Origin: Enterobacterales bacterium CwR94
GTDB taxonomy: Bacteria; Pseudomonadota; Gammaproteobacteria; Enterobacterales; Enterobacteriaceae
Direction: 5' to 3'
Assembly (NCBI GenBank): GCA_002837195.1
Contig: KZ478071.1
Span: 23,496 to 87,495, forward strand
DNA: 64,000 nt
Position numbers and translations under genes: made by a program. Shown here one piece after another: positions 63,947-64,000 of this stretch. The notes beneath the pieces are model-generated. The model did no database searches. It saw nothing but the letters and a program-made list of their open reading frames with translations, and was not told the origin of the DNA. How positions within the stretch are numbered: the first letter of the stretch is position 1; every line of letters begins with the position of its first letter.

Positions 63947-64000
63947 TGGCGGAACGGACGGGGCTCGAACCCGCGACCCCCTGCGTGACAGGCAGGTATT
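63947..64000 (-). tRNA. aspT: tRNA-Asp (anticodon GUC), 5' part outside window
   Basis: The last 54 nt of tRNA-Asp are visible, with anticodon GTC in CCTGTCACGCAGG, the T-arm and encoded CCA. The 5' end runs off the window. An rRNA operon is likely to follow, as E. coli aspT-trpT close rrnC. Confidence 0.92.

Overview
The window is a chromosomal segment of a member of the Enterobacterales. Gene order follows the Escherichia coli metE to hdfR block: metE-metR-yigM, yigL-pldB-rhtB-rhtC-recQ-pldA-yigI-rarD, corA-uvrD-yigB-xerC-yigA-dapF-lptM-cyaY-cyaA-hemCDXY-glmZ, the Pro/Leu/His/Arg tRNA cluster, the enterobacterial common antigen (ECA) wec cluster, rho-trxA-rhlB-gppA-rep-ppiC, ilvC-ilvY-ilvADEMGL, comM-maoP-hdfR, and the Trp and Asp tRNAs. 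An EsaI/EsaR-type LuxI/LuxR pair points to a plant-associated lineage such as Erwinia or Pantoea (Erwiniaceae). The genus cannot be fixed from this window. No insertion sequence, prophage or CRISPR array was seen.

Layout. 1-5.6 kb: methionine synthase and its regulator, a biotin transporter, and the glycerol-3-phosphate pair glpT-glpQ, which E. coli carries elsewhere. 5.6-13.1 kb: phosphatase, lipases, amino-acid exporters and RecQ. 13.1-17.5 kb is the accessory part: an AbrB-family membrane protein, the convergent quorum-sensing pair, a noncoding stretch with an ArcZ-like small RNA on the minus strand, and two uncharacterised genes behind a strong LexA box. 17.5-32.1 kb: CorA with a candidate leader peptide, UvrD, XerC, DapF, adenylate cyclase, the haem operon and the sRNA GlmZ. 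32.1-33.0 kb: four tRNAs and a downstream duplication of the tRNA-Pro 3' end. 33.1-44.0 kb: a one-direction ECA operon lacking rffG and rffH. 44.2-51.5 kb: Rho, thioredoxin, RhlB, GppA, Rep, PpiC. 51.5-60.6 kb: a complete branched-chain amino acid locus with an intact ilvG and a translated attenuator leader. 60.9-64 kb: ComM, MaoP, HdfR and two tRNAs.

How the genes work together. GlpQ releases glycerol-3-phosphate, which GlpT imports. HemC and HemD make uroporphyrinogen III, while cyaA, divergent from hemC, keeps a CRP site for feedback. WecA to WecG build, flip and polymerise the ECA trisaccharide. IlvG/M, C, D, E and A make isoleucine and valine under IlvL attenuation and IlvY control.

The most interesting stretch is 13.1-17.5 kb. 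An AHL synthase, an EsaR-like regulator whose promoter overlaps a perfect inverted repeat, a small RNA carrying a 16-nt match to the ArcZ seed, and a LexA-boxed orphan gene pair lie together between two conserved housekeeping blocks. Family names were assigned by recalling homologous sequences. No database search was run.
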